Source: Aquirufa aurantiipilula (GTDB lineage Bacteria; Bacteroidota; Bacteroidia; Cytophagales; Spirosomataceae). Taken from it: a DNA stretch of 64,000 bases. Under the pieces are notes generated by a model that had not been told where the DNA came from, did not search any database, and was given only the letters and a program-made list of their open reading frames with translations. A program made the translations under genes and the position numbers. The DNA is taken from assembly GCF_019923745.1 (NCBI RefSeq), contig NZ_JAANOG010000003.1, positions 1 through 64,000 on the forward strand, given 5' to 3'. Position 1 is the first letter of the stretch; every line of letters begins with the position of its first letter. Positions 1 to 8,973 of this stretch are shown piece after piece.

Positions 1-127
1 CCTACAATGAAGTAAGACCGCATTTAGCTTTAAAAATGAAAATGCCAGTTGATTTATATGCAGCTTAAACTATATTTACAATGAGTTATTAATAAACCCA
101 ACTGTCAACCTATATCAGGACAAGACA
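1..127 (+). mobile_element. Right end of an IS3-family insertion sequence, with transposase C-terminus
   Basis: Bases 3-68 read YNEVRPHLALKMKMPVDLYA-A and then TAA. The YNEVRPH string is typical of the C-terminus of IS3-family (DDE integrase core) transposases. About 35 bases after the stop, 103-127 holds a stretch (TGTCAACC, then a TATATCAGGACAAGACA run) of the kind found as the terminal inverted repeat of such elements. The rest of the element lies left of the window, so I cannot say whether the copy is intact. It ends roughly 50 bases before the engB promoter. Confidence 0.75.
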
Positions 128-174
128 TACTCCACTAATAACTAAACACTACTACCTTATAACTAATAACCTCG

Positions 175-182
175 TATCTTTG
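175..182 (+). promoter_or_regulatory. Promoter -7 box of engB
   Basis: TATCTTTG fits the Bacteroidota -7 consensus TAnnTTTG exactly. No clear TTG lies 19-20 nt upstream. It sits 21 nt before the ATG at 204 and overlaps the TTG codon at 180, which argues against an earlier start for engB. Confidence 0.5.
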
Positions 183-203
183 TGTCTCTTTAAAATGTTC
201 CTT

Positions 204-821
204 ATGCAGGTAATTAGTGCTCAATTCATCACCAGTAATACAGATTACTTAAAATGTCCCCCAGACAAATACCCAGAATTTGCCTTTATTGGGCGTTCTA
301 ATGTGGGGAAATCATCTTTAATCAACTCCATTACTTTTCATAAAAAACTAGCTAAAACTTCTCAAACCCCAGGTAAAACGCAGTTAATCAATCATTTTTT
401 GATTAACGACAACTGGTATCTTGTGGATTTACCTGGCTATGGTTACGCCCAAGTAAGTAAAGAAAAGAGAAAGGAATTCGAAAAAATGATTTTGGATTAC
501 TTGATCAATCGCAAAAGCCTGACTTGTTTATTTTTATTAGTTGACTTACGATTAAAGCCTCAACCTGTAGATATTGCCTTCATGGAACGAATGGCCGAAG
601 AGCAAATCCCTTTTTATATTGTATTTACTAAGGCCGATAAATTATCTCAAAAACAGGTCGATGATAATTTCAAGCATTACCAGGAGTTTTTATTACAATC
701 TTGGGAAGCCTTACCAAAAATGTTTATCACGTCTGCAGAAAAACACCAAGGTAGAGAAGAAATCTTAGCCAGTATTCAGGAATTAATTGACTCATCTCCC
801 TATAAATCAAGGAAATCTTAA
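204..821 (+). CDS. engB: Ribosome biogenesis GTPase YihA/YsxC (EngB)
   Basis: Small TRAFAC-class GTPase of the EngB family, needed for late assembly of the large ribosomal subunit in the cytoplasm. Counting from the ATG at 204 (205 residues), the G motifs are in order: G1 GRSNVGKS at 30-37, G2 around TPGKTQ at 56-61, G3 DLPG at 75-78, G4 TKAD at 142-145 and G5 SAEK at 177-180. The frame is open back to a TTG at 180, but that codon lies in the -7 box and EngB proteins normally begin with a short strand like MQVISAQF, so 204 is preferred. It is followed 29 nt later by a DUF5606 gene in the same direction and may be cotranscribed with it. Confidence 0.95.
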   Translation: MQVISAQFITSNTDYLKCPPDKYPEFAFIGRSNVGKSSLINSITFHKKLAKTSQTPGKTQLINHFLINDNWYLVDLPGYGYAQVSKEKRKEFEKMILDYLINRKSLTCLFLLVDLRLKPQPVDIAFMERMAEEQIPFYIVFTKADKLSQKQVDDNFKHYQEFLLQSWEALPKMFITSAEKHQGREEILASIQELIDSSPYKSRKS

Positions 822-850
822 TATTTTTGCGACCGAATTAAACATCAATC

Positions 851-1372
851 ATGGAATTATTAAATGAAATTGCCCACATCTCAGGCAAAAGCGGATTATT
901 TAGAGTATTGAAACCCACACGTACTGGGGTTATTGTAGAAACATTAGATGCTCTAAAGCAAAAGTCCGTTGTTAGCGGTCAAACTCGTATCTCGGTTTTA
1001 AAGGACATTTCATTGTACCTTGACGATCATCAAGACAGTACATTGCCTCTGGGTGACTTATTTCAATTAATTCATTCCGTATGCCAAGGTTCTTTGAACA
1101 TTGAACCTAAAAAAGCGAGTGATGCCGAATTATTTGGCTTATTGGCTAGTATTGTCCCGAATTACGATTCAGACCGTGTATATGCTTCCGATATCAAAAA
1201 AATCCTTTCTTGGTATTTGATTTTGGTTAATAATACTCCTGATATGTTCCAAGCTGCTCCTGCTGCTGTTGAGCCAAAAGCTGAAAAAGCAGCAAAAGCC
1301 CCTAAAGCTGCCAAAGAAGCAACAGAAGAAAAAGCAGTCAAAGCTCCTAAAAAAACAAAAGCGACTAAATAA
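851..1372 (+). CDS. DUF5606 family protein
   Basis: A Bacteroidota-specific family without a known function. The N-terminal 130 residues form the conserved domain, beginning with the pattern IAHISGKSGLFRVLKPTRTG. The last 45 residues are a low-complexity tail rich in Ala, Lys and Pro (PKAEKAAKAPKAAKE and similar), probably disordered and strongly basic. No signal peptide or membrane segment is seen, so it is probably cytoplasmic. It lies 29 nt after engB and ends at a strong bidirectional terminator. Family assignment is from recognition of the N-terminal pattern; the role is unknown. Confidence 0.8.
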   Translation: MELLNEIAHISGKSGLFRVLKPTRTGVIVETLDALKQKSVVSGQTRISVLKDISLYLDDHQDSTLPLGDLFQLIHSVCQGSLNIEPKKASDAELFGLLASIVPNYDSDRVYASDIKKILSWYLILVNNTPDMFQAAPAAVEPKAEKAAKAPKAAKEATEEKAVKAPKKTKATK

Positions 1373-1390
1373 GTCGCTAGAGTATAATAA

Positions 1391-1421
1391 AAAAAATCCC
1401 GATTAAATCGGGATTTTTTTT
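1391..1421. terminator. Bidirectional terminator
   Basis: AATCCCGAT, loop TAA, ATCGGGATT, flanked by an A-run on the left and a T-run on the right, between convergent genes. It can serve the DUF5606 gene (+) and the cytochrome c gene (-). Confidence 0.85.
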
Positions 1422-1425
1422 TGAT

Positions 1426-1752
1426 TTATTTCAACGAGTTGATCCAAGAAGCAATCTTCATGGCATCCGCCTTAGGCACATTTTTCAATGCCATCATTGG
1501 TGGATAACCTGGCCAGTTTTCCGGCTTTGGATTCGCGATTAATTCTACAATTTTTGCATTGCTATACTTTTTCTTAGCCACATCCGTGTAAGCCGGACCA
1601 ACTAAACGTGCATCTACCTTATGGCAAGCAAAGCAAGTATATTTTTGCATTAATGGCTTGATATCAGCAGGAAAATCTTCTGCATTAGCTTGGAAACCAA
1701 ATGCAAATGTTCCTAAAGTTACAGCCAAAATAAATTTTGATATTTTTTTCAT
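1426..1752 (-). CDS. Periplasmic c-type cytochrome (class I, c-551/552 like)
   Basis: Small monoheme cytochrome c, an electron carrier in the periplasm. Counting from the ATG at 1752 (108 residues): signal peptide 1-24 with likely cleavage after QANA, heme-binding CFACH at 40-44, and Met86 or Met87 in the YPPMM segment as the likely distal heme ligand. The frame is open to 1779, but the first nine residues (MRTIKHSIK) do not suit a signal peptide, and an upstream near-consensus -7 box (TTATTTTG on the minus strand) fits the later start. It is monocistronic. An electron-acceptor role for the dehydrogenase at 34.0-36.4 kb is possible but only a guess. Confidence 0.88.
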   Translation of the reverse strand: MKKISKFILAVTLGTFAFGFQANAEDFPADIKPLMQKYTCFACHKVDARLVGPAYTDVAKKKYSNAKIVELIANPKPENWPGYPPMMALKNVPKADAMKIASWINSLK

Positions 1753-1836
1753 TTTGATTGAATGTTTAATTGTTCGCAAAATAAGGGATTAAAACGTTAT
1801 TTTCTATATGCTCCTACGCATATTTCTCCCTTTTTA

Positions 1837-2664
1837 TTAAATAGAAGCATGAAAGGCATCCACCGCTGCTCTTACACTTCCATGCTGATCCAATAATTCA
1901 GAAGCTTTATCTTCAGAAACTCCCGTAGCTTCTTTCACCATTCGAATAGCTCTCAACACTAATTTGTGGTTACTTAACGCCATGTCCACCATTTTATTTC
2001 CTCTAACACGTCCCAAACGAATCATCACTGCCGTAGATATCATATTCAACACCAATTTCTGAGCAGTTCCTGATTTCATTCGAGTACTTCCCGTTACATA
2101 TTCTGGACCTACTACTACTTCAATAGGAAATTGGGCCTCCTTGGCAATTAAACTACCTTCATTGCATACGATACAAGCAGTTAATACTCCATGGGCATTA
2201 GCATCTCTCAATCCTCCAATAACGTAGGGTGTCCTACCAGAAGCCGCAATTCCAATCACTGCATCGTTTTCATCGATATCATAGGCCTTCATATCCAACC
2301 AGGCTTGCTGTTCATCGTCTTCGGCATTTTCCACCGCCTTACGAATAGCACCATCTCCTCCAGCAATCAATCCAATGACCCAATCATGAGGAACCCCATA
2401 GGTGGGTGGGCACTCAGAAGCATCTACAACACCCAATCGACCACTCGTTCCAGCACCAATGTAAAACAACCTTCCCCCTTTTTCCATGCGGGCAACAACC
2501 TGTTCTACTACTTTTTCTATTTGTGGAATCACCTTTTCTACCGAATAAGGAACTGTCTTATCTTCGGCATTGATTTGTCGTAGAATGGTATCTACGGACT
2601 GTTTATCCAAATCCAAATACTTGGAATCAGATTCAGTTGCTAGCTTACTTAAATTCTCAGTCAT
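1837..2664 (-). CDS. murQ: N-acetylmuramic acid 6-phosphate etherase MurQ
   Basis: Cleaves the D-lactyl ether of MurNAc-6-phosphate to give GlcNAc-6-phosphate and lactate, a step in recycling of peptidoglycan sugars in the cytoplasm. It is a SIS-domain protein: AGTSGRLG at 71-78, then DASECPPT with Glu84, and ENAEDD with Glu115, where the catalytic glutamates of the family lie. STRMKSGTAQK is also typical. At 275 residues it is a little shorter than the usual 300. Its ATG overlaps the stop of the M20 dipeptidase gene by one base (TAATG), so the two are translationally coupled, and wall sugar and peptide recycling are probably linked. Confidence 0.95.
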   Translation of the reverse strand: MTENLSKLATESDSKYLDLDKQSVDTILRQINAEDKTVPYSVEKVIPQIEKVVEQVVARMEKGGRLFYIGAGTSGRLGVVDASECPPTYGVPHDWVIGLIAGGDGAIRKAVENAEDDEQQAWLDMKAYDIDENDAVIGIAASGRTPYVIGGLRDANAHGVLTACIVCNEGSLIAKEAQFPIEVVVGPEYVTGSTRMKSGTAQKLVLNMISTAVMIRLGRVRGNKMVDMALSNHKLVLRAIRMVKEATGVSEDKASELLDQHGSVRAAVDAFHASI

Positions 2665-4037
2665 TATTTTGAAGAAAGTGCGTAAAAGTGCTTAAAAAAG
2701 TGTGGGATAGTTTCAATTCCCTTATAAAAATTAAACAATCCAAAGTGCTCATTCGGTGAATGTATAGCATCTGAATCCAAACCAAATCCCATCAAAACCG
2801 ACTTAATTCCCAACTCTTTTTCAAACACAGTAGGAACTGGAATACTTCCTCCACCTCGTGTAGGTACAGGTTCTTTCCCAAATGTATCCGTTAGAGCCTT
2901 GGACGCTGCTTGATAAGCAATAGTATCCGTTGGCATCACATAGGCTTCTCCCCCATGATGAGGAGTCACGGTGACCTTCACCCCTTTAGGAGCAATGGAT
3001 TTAAAATGATCTGTAAACAATTGAGTAATTTTTTCTGAACTTTGATTCGGAACCAAACGCATGGAAATCTTGGCATGAGCCAGAGATGGTAATACTGTTT
3101 TTGCTCCTTCTCCAATATATCCTCCCCATATTCCATTCACATCCAAAGTTGGACGAATGGATGCTCGCTCTAATGTAGAATATCCTTTTTCTCCATGAAC
3201 CGAAGCTATTCCCAAATCTTTTTGATAGGCATCCAAATCAAATGGTGTCTGGGCCATAGCGGCCCTGTCTGAAGCACTTAACTCTTGAACTGCATCATAA
3301 AATCCGGGAATCGTAATTTGATTAAATTCATCGTGCATGGATGCTATCATCTCACACAAAATATTGATGGGATTAGCTACCGCTCCACCATAAACTCCTG
3401 AATGTAAATCGCGGTTGGGTCCTTGTACCGTAACTTCCAAATAACTTAATCCTCTTAATCCCACATCAATAGACGGGATATCATTGGCAATAATGGCCGT
3501 ATCTGAAATCAAAATCACATCTGCTTGAAGTAATTCTTTGTTATTAGCGACAAAAATGGCCAAATTATTGGAACCAATTTCTTCCTCTCCTTCTATCATA
3601 AACTTGATATTACAAGGTAAGTTATCGGTAGCCAACATAGCCTCAAAAGCTTTCACATGCATGAAAACCTGACCTTTATCGTCGCATGAACCTCGAGCAT
3701 ATATAATTTCATCTTTGATAACTGGCTCAAAAGGAGGACTTTCCCATAATTCTAAAGGGTCTGCTGGTTGCACATCATAGTGACCATAAACTAAAACAGT
3801 AGGGGCATTGGGATCCACAATCTTTTCTCCATAAACCACAGGAAAACCAGCTGTTTCTTCCAAGCGAACCTGCTCAGCACCAGACTGTCGCAAATTATTA
3901 GCAATATATTCCGCTGCTCTCCTTACATCACCAGCATAAGCCGGATCCGCAGAGATAGACGGAATACGTAATAAATCGAGTAATTCTTCTAAAAATCGTT
4001 GTTGATTAGCTTGAATATAAGCTTGTGTTTTTTTCAT
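2664..4037 (-). CDS. M20 family metallodipeptidase
   Basis: Zinc-dependent dipeptidase of peptidase family M20 (carnosinase/CN-dipeptidase like). Metal and catalytic residues are visible: GHYDVQPAD with His86 and Asp88, RGSCDDKG with Asp119/120, the catalytic and ligand glutamates in EGEEEIGS (151-152), and a C-terminal His in the segment DAIHSPNEH. The lid dimerisation domain lies between about 190 and 330. No signal peptide, so cytoplasmic. Coupled to murQ, which suggests it may trim peptides released during wall recycling, though the family also acts on general dipeptides. Confidence 0.92.
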   Translation of the reverse strand: MKKTQAYIQANQQRFLEELLDLLRIPSISADPAYAGDVRRAAEYIANNLRQSGAEQVRLEETAGFPVVYGEKIVDPNAPTVLVYGHYDVQPADPLELWESPPFEPVIKDEIIYARGSCDDKGQVFMHVKAFEAMLATDNLPCNIKFMIEGEEEIGSNNLAIFVANNKELLQADVILISDTAIIANDIPSIDVGLRGLSYLEVTVQGPNRDLHSGVYGGAVANPINILCEMIASMHDEFNQITIPGFYDAVQELSASDRAAMAQTPFDLDAYQKDLGIASVHGEKGYSTLERASIRPTLDVNGIWGGYIGEGAKTVLPSLAHAKISMRLVPNQSSEKITQLFTDHFKSIAPKGVKVTVTPHHGGEAYVMPTDTIAYQAASKALTDTFGKEPVPTRGGGSIPVPTVFEKELGIKSVLMGFGLDSDAIHSPNEHFGLFNFYKGIETIPHFFKHFYALSSK

Positions 4038-4071
4038 ATCGAGAGGCGAATGGGATTAAATCATCCACGCA

Positions 4072-4079
4072 CAAAGATA
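4072..4079 (-). promoter_or_regulatory. Promoter -7 box for the dipeptidase-murQ operon
   Basis: The minus strand reads TATCTTTG, an exact TAnnTTTG match 34 nt before the ATG at 4037. No clear -33 element. Confidence 0.5.
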
Positions 4080-4091
4080 AAAAAAAACGAC

Positions 4092-4757
4092 TTAGGATTG
4101 TTTCTTTCGAGGGATTAGATACATCCGATTTTCAGTACCCTGAAGGATGCGTGCAATATTCTTACGGTGCATAAAAATCACCAAAGAGGCGACAATAAAA
4201 CCGAAATAAATCAAAATTGGGAATTCCTCCCCAAACACTTTAAAGACCATTAAGAAAGGGAAAACCAAGGATGCAACCATGGATCCTAAGGAAACGTAAT
4301 TCGAAACATAAAATACAAATAGAAATACGGCAATACTCACCAATGCAGCTTCAGGATGCAAGGCCAACACCATACCCATCAAAGTAGCAACCCCTTTACC
4401 TCCTTTAAAATCACAGAAAACCGGCAATAAATGCCCTAAAACAGCCAAAAATCCAAATACAATTTTCAGTGAAACACATGTTTGCCAATCGATCAAATGA
4501 AGGTAAAACAAGAAAGTAGAAAGAGATGTTGCCAAAAAACCCTTAAATGCATCCACAAATAGTACGATGCTTCCCGCCTTTTTTCCTAAAACTCGGAAGG
4601 TATTAGTCGCCCCAGCATTCCCACTTCCTAAGGTACGGATGTCCACCCCATGATAGGCTTCACCATACCAAATAGCCGTTGGAATTGAGCCCAAAATATA
4701 GCTCAATAAACAAAGCCCAATGAGAATTAAAATCATAATAATATTAAAGGTCACCAT
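4092..4757 (-). CDS. plsY: Acyl-phosphate:glycerol-3-phosphate acyltransferase PlsY
   Basis: Inner-membrane enzyme that moves an acyl group from acyl phosphate to glycerol-3-phosphate, the first step of phospholipid synthesis. It uses the acyl phosphate made by PlsX (15.6 kb). Several membrane helices, with the family motifs GSGNAGATN at 44-52, GHLLPVF, and FKGGKGVAT in the middle loop. At 221 residues it has normal length. It has its own strong promoter within the gap after the DUF5686 gene. Confidence 0.95.
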   Translation of the reverse strand: MVTFNIIMILILIGLCLLSYILGSIPTAIWYGEAYHGVDIRTLGSGNAGATNTFRVLGKKAGSIVLFVDAFKGFLATSLSTFLFYLHLIDWQTCVSLKIVFGFLAVLGHLLPVFCDFKGGKGVATLMGMVLALHPEAALVSIAVFLFVFYVSNYVSLGSMVASLVFPFLMVFKVFGEEFPILIYFGFIVASLVIFMHRKNIARILQGTENRMYLIPRKKQS

Positions 4758-4779
4758 AATTTAGAAAAGGCGCTGAACC

Positions 4780-4810
4780 CAAATATAGGGGGGCTAAAAG
4801 CCAAAATCAA
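4780..4810 (-). promoter_or_regulatory. plsY promoter (-33 and -7)
   Basis: On the minus strand TTG at 4810-4808 is followed after 20 nt by TATATTTG at 4787-4780, an exact match to the Bacteroidota promoter. It ends 22 nt before the plsY ATG. Confidence 0.75.
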
Positions 4811-4814
4811 GAAG

Positions 4815-4838
4815 ATTAAAAACATTCTTGAAATGTTT
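4815..4838 (-). terminator. Terminator after the DUF5686 gene
   Basis: On the minus strand AAACATT, loop TCAAG, AATGTTT then TTAATC. A 7 bp AT-rich stem, 33 nt after the stop at 4871. Modest strength. Confidence 0.5.
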
Positions 4839-4870
4839 AAATTTTCATCTTAATAATATACCAAAAAAGG

Positions 4871-7393
4871 TTAAAATGAGAAATTAACAGAAGCCATCAA
4901 GCGAAAAGCCTTGGGTGAACCATGGTCCATATATGACAGTCGATGGAATGCTTGAATCCTAAATAATTTAAAAATATTATCTATTCCATAACCCACTTCC
5001 GCATAAGGTACGTTGGGGTTCAAAGAATCAAAAGAATACATATCTAAAAACTTCGATTTCAACGGATTATTTACATCCTTCATGATATCCTTGTTTTCCT
5101 TTCTTTGACTTCCCCAAAGTAAGTTACCACTAGCAATAAATCTCCATTTCAATTTCTTAATTAATGGAATCCGGTTGAACAATAATCCTTCAAAATTATG
5201 ATTGTATTGTAATGAAACGAATTGATCACTTACAAACTCAAAATAATTCATAGTAGAGAAAGCACTTCTCACAAAGAATAAGGTCTCATTTCCTAAATGA
5301 GGGAATAACAAGGGTGCAGGTAAATTGGAGGGTGTATACCCTAAAGAAAGGGTATAATCAGACCTACCAAAAGTTCCTAATCTGAATGTTTGATAGGCTT
5401 TCAAGGTAAAACGCTCATAATCAAAATCTCCTCCCAAAAAGCCTTTGAATCCTCTTTGATAACGGAATGTCACAACAGGAATTCGTTTTGTTGCTAGGGT
5501 AATGCGTTCATTACCATTCATTATAAAGGTTTCCCCTTTGGCAAATCTAGCTTCTAAGGTTACAAATGATTCTTGGTAATAATCCTGCACAGGAGAAGCG
5601 TTTCCCAACTCAGGATTTAAGCGATATTGAAATCTAAATAAGGGATCAAAAGAACGTGTATTCATTTGAGCCGTAAAACTCAAACCTTTGGTTACTTCCG
5701 TACTGAAAAAGGCTTCGCTTTCCCTTCTGAAAAAGGCTCCAGAAAAGGCCCCCCAACGTGTGAAGGCATAAAACAATCGATTATCTCCAATCAATTCAGG
5801 TGTTAAACCAACCCGCTCAATGTCATAGGAATGTCGCAAACCAGCAATAGTCCATTTGGCTTTTGAGAATAAATAATTGACTTCAATTGAATATTTAGGC
5901 ACCAAATCTTTGGTACCAAATCCTACATTACCTCGCAATATCCAATGCTTATCAAAATTAGAATTGGTTCTAAAACCCAATCTAAATCGCGCTCCTTCTA
6001 ATCGATTGACTGCAACACTACTCAGATAAGGCCCTACCTCAATGTCATTAAATTTCTTATATCCACTCAGTGCTATCTCCGCAATTTCCACATAGGTTCG
6101 CACGATAGGTAAATTCTTCACTGAATCAATCAAGGCAAATGCCGTTAAATCCTGTCGGCTCAATGGCTCATAGCGAGCATGCTTCCAAAACTCAGGATCA
6201 GGTTCTTTAGCATCTTCAGCCACTTCAGATGTTAAATCATAAAATTCCAAAGGTTTAGGTTGATTGACCACAAAGCCCTTATTGGATATATACATCTTCA
6301 ATAACATCCCGGCTGAGCCTTTAGTCAATTCTTCAATATCAATCAAAAATCGAGTTCTAGAAGGTAACCAAGCACCTTCGGCAACCTGCTCTAATTCCTG
6401 AGATATTTTAATCTTGTCGATGAAATTCAAATTAGCTTGCTTATCAATCGCCGCATCAATCTGAACCAAAGCAAAACTAGTGGTATCTATCCACATTTGA
6501 CCAGTAAATACTAAGTCCTGAGGATTTTTGGGGTCAAAATCCAATTGGTAGCAAACATGACCATCCAAATTAACCGTATCCCCAAGAAAATACTTATAAT
6601 TTCCTTTCCAATTGTCTCCGATTGGACTAGCAAAATCCTTACCAAAAAAAGGTACATAATTTTGATAGAAATTATAATTAGCTATCAAGTTCCCTCCAAC
6701 CAATTGCGAAATAAAGCCTCCATCCTGAACCCCAACACCTTTTATGTTGGTCTTTAGAATCTTCTCTTTCTTTCGTTTGGGCGACTCTCGATAATAAAAT
6801 TTACCTATGGATTCAGAGATATAGGTGGGAATTACGGGCTTTCCATCCTCACCAGCTTCTTTCTCAAACTTCTTTATGGAAGATTCAATCTCCTTCATGA
6901 TTTTCGAATTCCTCAATTTCTCTGAAATGTTATCCACATCAAGTTCCATTTTGGTATACGAATCGTACTCATAAGCCGTCAATTTATTGCGATCATTTAC
7001 ATCGCGTTGTTTGACTACTTGTCGTAATATTTTGAAGGCTGGATTCTCACCTGAATACACAACAACCTCTTGTAAAGCCCTTTGTGCAGGGTCCATTTGA
7101 AAATCAACTTCTTGGAATGCTTTCTTTTTGTCAATGAATTTGACTCGTTTTTTATATCCTACAAAGGATACAAAAAGGGAATCCGTTAAAACTTTAGAAT
7201 GAAAAGTGTACTCTCCCTGAAAATTGGTGGTTGTTCCTAGATTCACACCCACTAAGCCAACAGAGGCAAAGGGCACCGGATCACCATTAGAAGCATCTGT
7301 CACTCTTCCCTTGATCACAAATTGCGCCTGAGCCCAATGTACACCCACCAAAAGAATCAGCAGAGCCAAAAAAACACGACTGCTCCAATTCAT
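4871..7393 (-). CDS. DUF5686 family outer membrane protein with carboxypeptidase-regulatory-like domain
   Basis: A large Bacteroidota envelope protein. The N-terminus has a signal peptide (to about WAQAQ), then a CarboxypepD_reg-like (DUF4480/PF13715 type) beta-sandwich with GRVTDASNGDPVPFASV, then the long DUF5686 region, whose last 400 residues are rich in alternating aromatic strands and end in a terminal Phe (SVNFSF), as expected for an outer membrane beta-barrel. Function is unknown; it resembles TonB-dependent receptors in domain order but has no plug. The frame is open to a TTG at 7411; the ATG at 7393 (840 residues) gives a better signal peptide. It has its own -7 box inside the end of rdgB. 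Confidence 0.85.
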   Translation of the reverse strand: MNWSSRVFLALLILLVGVHWAQAQFVIKGRVTDASNGDPVPFASVGLVGVNLGTTTNFQGEYTFHSKVLTDSLFVSFVGYKKRVKFIDKKKAFQEVDFQMDPAQRALQEVVVYSGENPAFKILRQVVKQRDVNDRNKLTAYEYDSYTKMELDVDNISEKLRNSKIMKEIESSIKKFEKEAGEDGKPVIPTYISESIGKFYYRESPKRKKEKILKTNIKGVGVQDGGFISQLVGGNLIANYNFYQNYVPFFGKDFASPIGDNWKGNYKYFLGDTVNLDGHVCYQLDFDPKNPQDLVFTGQMWIDTTSFALVQIDAAIDKQANLNFIDKIKISQELEQVAEGAWLPSRTRFLIDIEELTKGSAGMLLKMYISNKGFVVNQPKPLEFYDLTSEVAEDAKEPDPEFWKHARYEPLSRQDLTAFALIDSVKNLPIVRTYVEIAEIALSGYKKFNDIEVGPYLSSVAVNRLEGARFRLGFRTNSNFDKHWILRGNVGFGTKDLVPKYSIEVNYLFSKAKWTIAGLRHSYDIERVGLTPELIGDNRLFYAFTRWGAFSGAFFRRESEAFFSTEVTKGLSFTAQMNTRSFDPLFRFQYRLNPELGNASPVQDYYQESFVTLEARFAKGETFIMNGNERITLATKRIPVVTFRYQRGFKGFLGGDFDYERFTLKAYQTFRLGTFGRSDYTLSLGYTPSNLPAPLLFPHLGNETLFFVRSAFSTMNYFEFVSDQFVSLQYNHNFEGLLFNRIPLIKKLKWRFIASGNLLWGSQRKENKDIMKDVNNPLKSKFLDMYSFDSLNPNVPYAEVGYGIDNIFKLFRIQAFHRLSYMDHGSPKAFRLMASVNFSF

Positions 7394-7437
7394 TAATCTA
7401 CCGTTGAACAAGGTTAAAGCTTATATGATACTAAAAA

Positions 7438-7445
7438 CAAAAATA
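7438..7445 (-). promoter_or_regulatory. Promoter -7 box of the DUF5686 gene
   Basis: Minus strand TATTTTTG, an exact TAnnTTTG match 44 nt before the ATG at 7393. No clear -33 element. Confidence 0.5.
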
Positions 7446-7467
7446 CAGATTGATTGGAACAATACTA

Positions 7468-8067
7468 CTATTTGTCGTGAGATTTTCGACTTTCGTCGAC
7501 AAATGTTTTGAATTTTTGTAAAGCACGAGCTCGATGAGCCATTTGATTTTTTTCATGTAAGGTCATTTCAGCAAATGTCCTTGTGGAATCTTGAGGCTGA
7601 AAAACTGGATCATATCCAAAACCAGAGCTACCTCTTGCTTCCATTGTGATATTACCCTTTATTTCACCCTCAAACTGAATGTACTTTCCTTCAGTATGGT
7701 AGGTTAAAATCGTTACAAATCGAGCATTTCGATGATTTTCCGATCTCAAATTGTGCAATAGTAAATCTAGATTTTTTTGATCGTTTTTGGGTTCTCCCGC
7801 ATATCTTGCAGAATACACACCAGGAGCACCTCCTAGGGCTTCTACTTCTAAGCCTGAATCATCTGATAGACAGGTAACCTGATAGCGATCTGCAATGAAT
7901 TGAGCCTTCTGTAAAGAATTCTCTTCCAAAGTACTTCCAGTTTCTGGAATTTCTTCTTGGAGTCCTAAGTCTTGTACCGTTCTAACTTCAAACTGACCTG
8001 CCAATAAGGCCGCAATCTCTTCTACTTTATGGAGATTTTGGGTCGCTAGATACAAGATAGGTAGCAT
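7468..8067 (-). CDS. rdgB: Non-canonical purine NTP pyrophosphatase RdgB/HAM1
   Basis: Removes dITP, ITP and XTP from the nucleotide pool by hydrolysis to the monophosphate. The family signature ATQNLHKVEEI starts near residue 8, and the metal and substrate motif SDDSGLEVEALGGAPGVYSA follows in the first half. GFGYDPVF and the MTLHEKNQMAHRA segment are also typical. Length 199 is normal. It is the last gene of an operon with two FKBP lipoprotein genes: only 4 nt separate it from the one upstream. Confidence 0.95.
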   Translation of the reverse strand: MLPILYLATQNLHKVEEIAALLAGQFEVRTVQDLGLQEEIPETGSTLEENSLQKAQFIADRYQVTCLSDDSGLEVEALGGAPGVYSARYAGEPKNDQKNLDLLLHNLRSENHRNARFVTILTYHTEGKYIQFEGEIKGNITMEARGSSGFGYDPVFQPQDSTRTFAEMTLHEKNQMAHRARALQKFKTFVDESRKSHDK

Positions 8068-8071
8068 GAAC

Positions 8072-8968
8072 TTATTGAATGGGAACCTCTATTTCAAAAC
8101 ACAAAGGTGAATTTGCTGGAATGGAACCCTGATTATTAGCTCCATATCCTAATTTAGATGGCAGGATAATGATGGCTTTTTCTCCCATCTTCAACTTCAT
8201 AATTCCCTCGTCAAAACCAGAAATAAGCTGCCCAGCACCTACTAACATGGAAGCCCCTGTACGAGAATCAAAAATTGGATCATAAATCACTTTACCAGCC
8301 GCATCTAATTTCAAATAACTAAAACCTAAACGACCTGTGTAATTAATCAAATAAGTTTGCGTAGGTGTCAGTGCTTTACCTGTAGGATTGGAAATCGTCT
8401 TTTGGAAAATCAAACCTGTAGGTGTAACCTCCGGATTATTGACATTGTAGGTTTTCTTCATTTCTTCAATCACCTGATTTTCTGATTGAATGGAAATTAA
8501 CTCGATATCAATTTTAATGACTGAGAATGCTGGAATTAATCCATTACCATATGAACTACCACCAAAGGCTAAATTAGCTGGCAAAATAAATACTCCCTTG
8601 TCGCCTTCTTTCATATAACGCAAGGGTAGAGTGAAGATGCTTTCAAAACTTCCTGCTACATAAGCCCTAGGTTGATTTAAGATACGTGAAGTAGAATCTA
8701 CTTTAGAACCATTTAGCAAGGTCATTACATAATGAAATTTTACTAAGTCGGTATAATTAGCCTGTTTACCTGAAGTACCAGCAGATAAAATGGAATAATA
8801 CATGCCTTCAGGAGACTTCTGGGCATTTAACTTATTGCTTGCAATGTATTTCTGAATGTCGCTATCGTTATTTTCAACTTGTTGGTCAATGGCATTAAAA
8901 TTGCAACTTGAAAACCCGAAAAGCGCTAGGATGAAAACTAAACTTAGGTAATATGTACTTCTATTCAT
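8072..8968 (-). CDS. Two-domain FKBP-type peptidyl-prolyl isomerase lipoprotein (copy 1)
   Basis: Peptidyl-prolyl cis-trans isomerase of the FKBP class, probably anchored to an envelope membrane. A signal peptide ends at a lipobox (FGFSSC, Cys22). Two FKBP-like domains follow: residues about 60-155, diverged but with the FILPANLAFG core, and about 200-298, with the canonical FDEGIMKLKMGEKA and LPSKLGYG motifs. Close relative of the two genes behind it, so the three are tandem paralogues. In Bacteroidota, FKBP lipoproteins such as GldI serve gliding and T9SS; this one cannot be named GldI from sequence alone. 5 nt separate it from copy 2. Confidence 0.88.
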   Translation of the reverse strand: MNRSTYYLSLVFILALFGFSSCNFNAIDQQVENNDSDIQKYIASNKLNAQKSPEGMYYSILSAGTSGKQANYTDLVKFHYVMTLLNGSKVDSTSRILNQPRAYVAGSFESIFTLPLRYMKEGDKGVFILPANLAFGGSSYGNGLIPAFSVIKIDIELISIQSENQVIEEMKKTYNVNNPEVTPTGLIFQKTISNPTGKALTPTQTYLINYTGRLGFSYLKLDAAGKVIYDPIFDSRTGASMLVGAGQLISGFDEGIMKLKMGEKAIIILPSKLGYGANNQGSIPANSPLCFEIEVPIQ

Positions 8969-8973
8969 GATTA

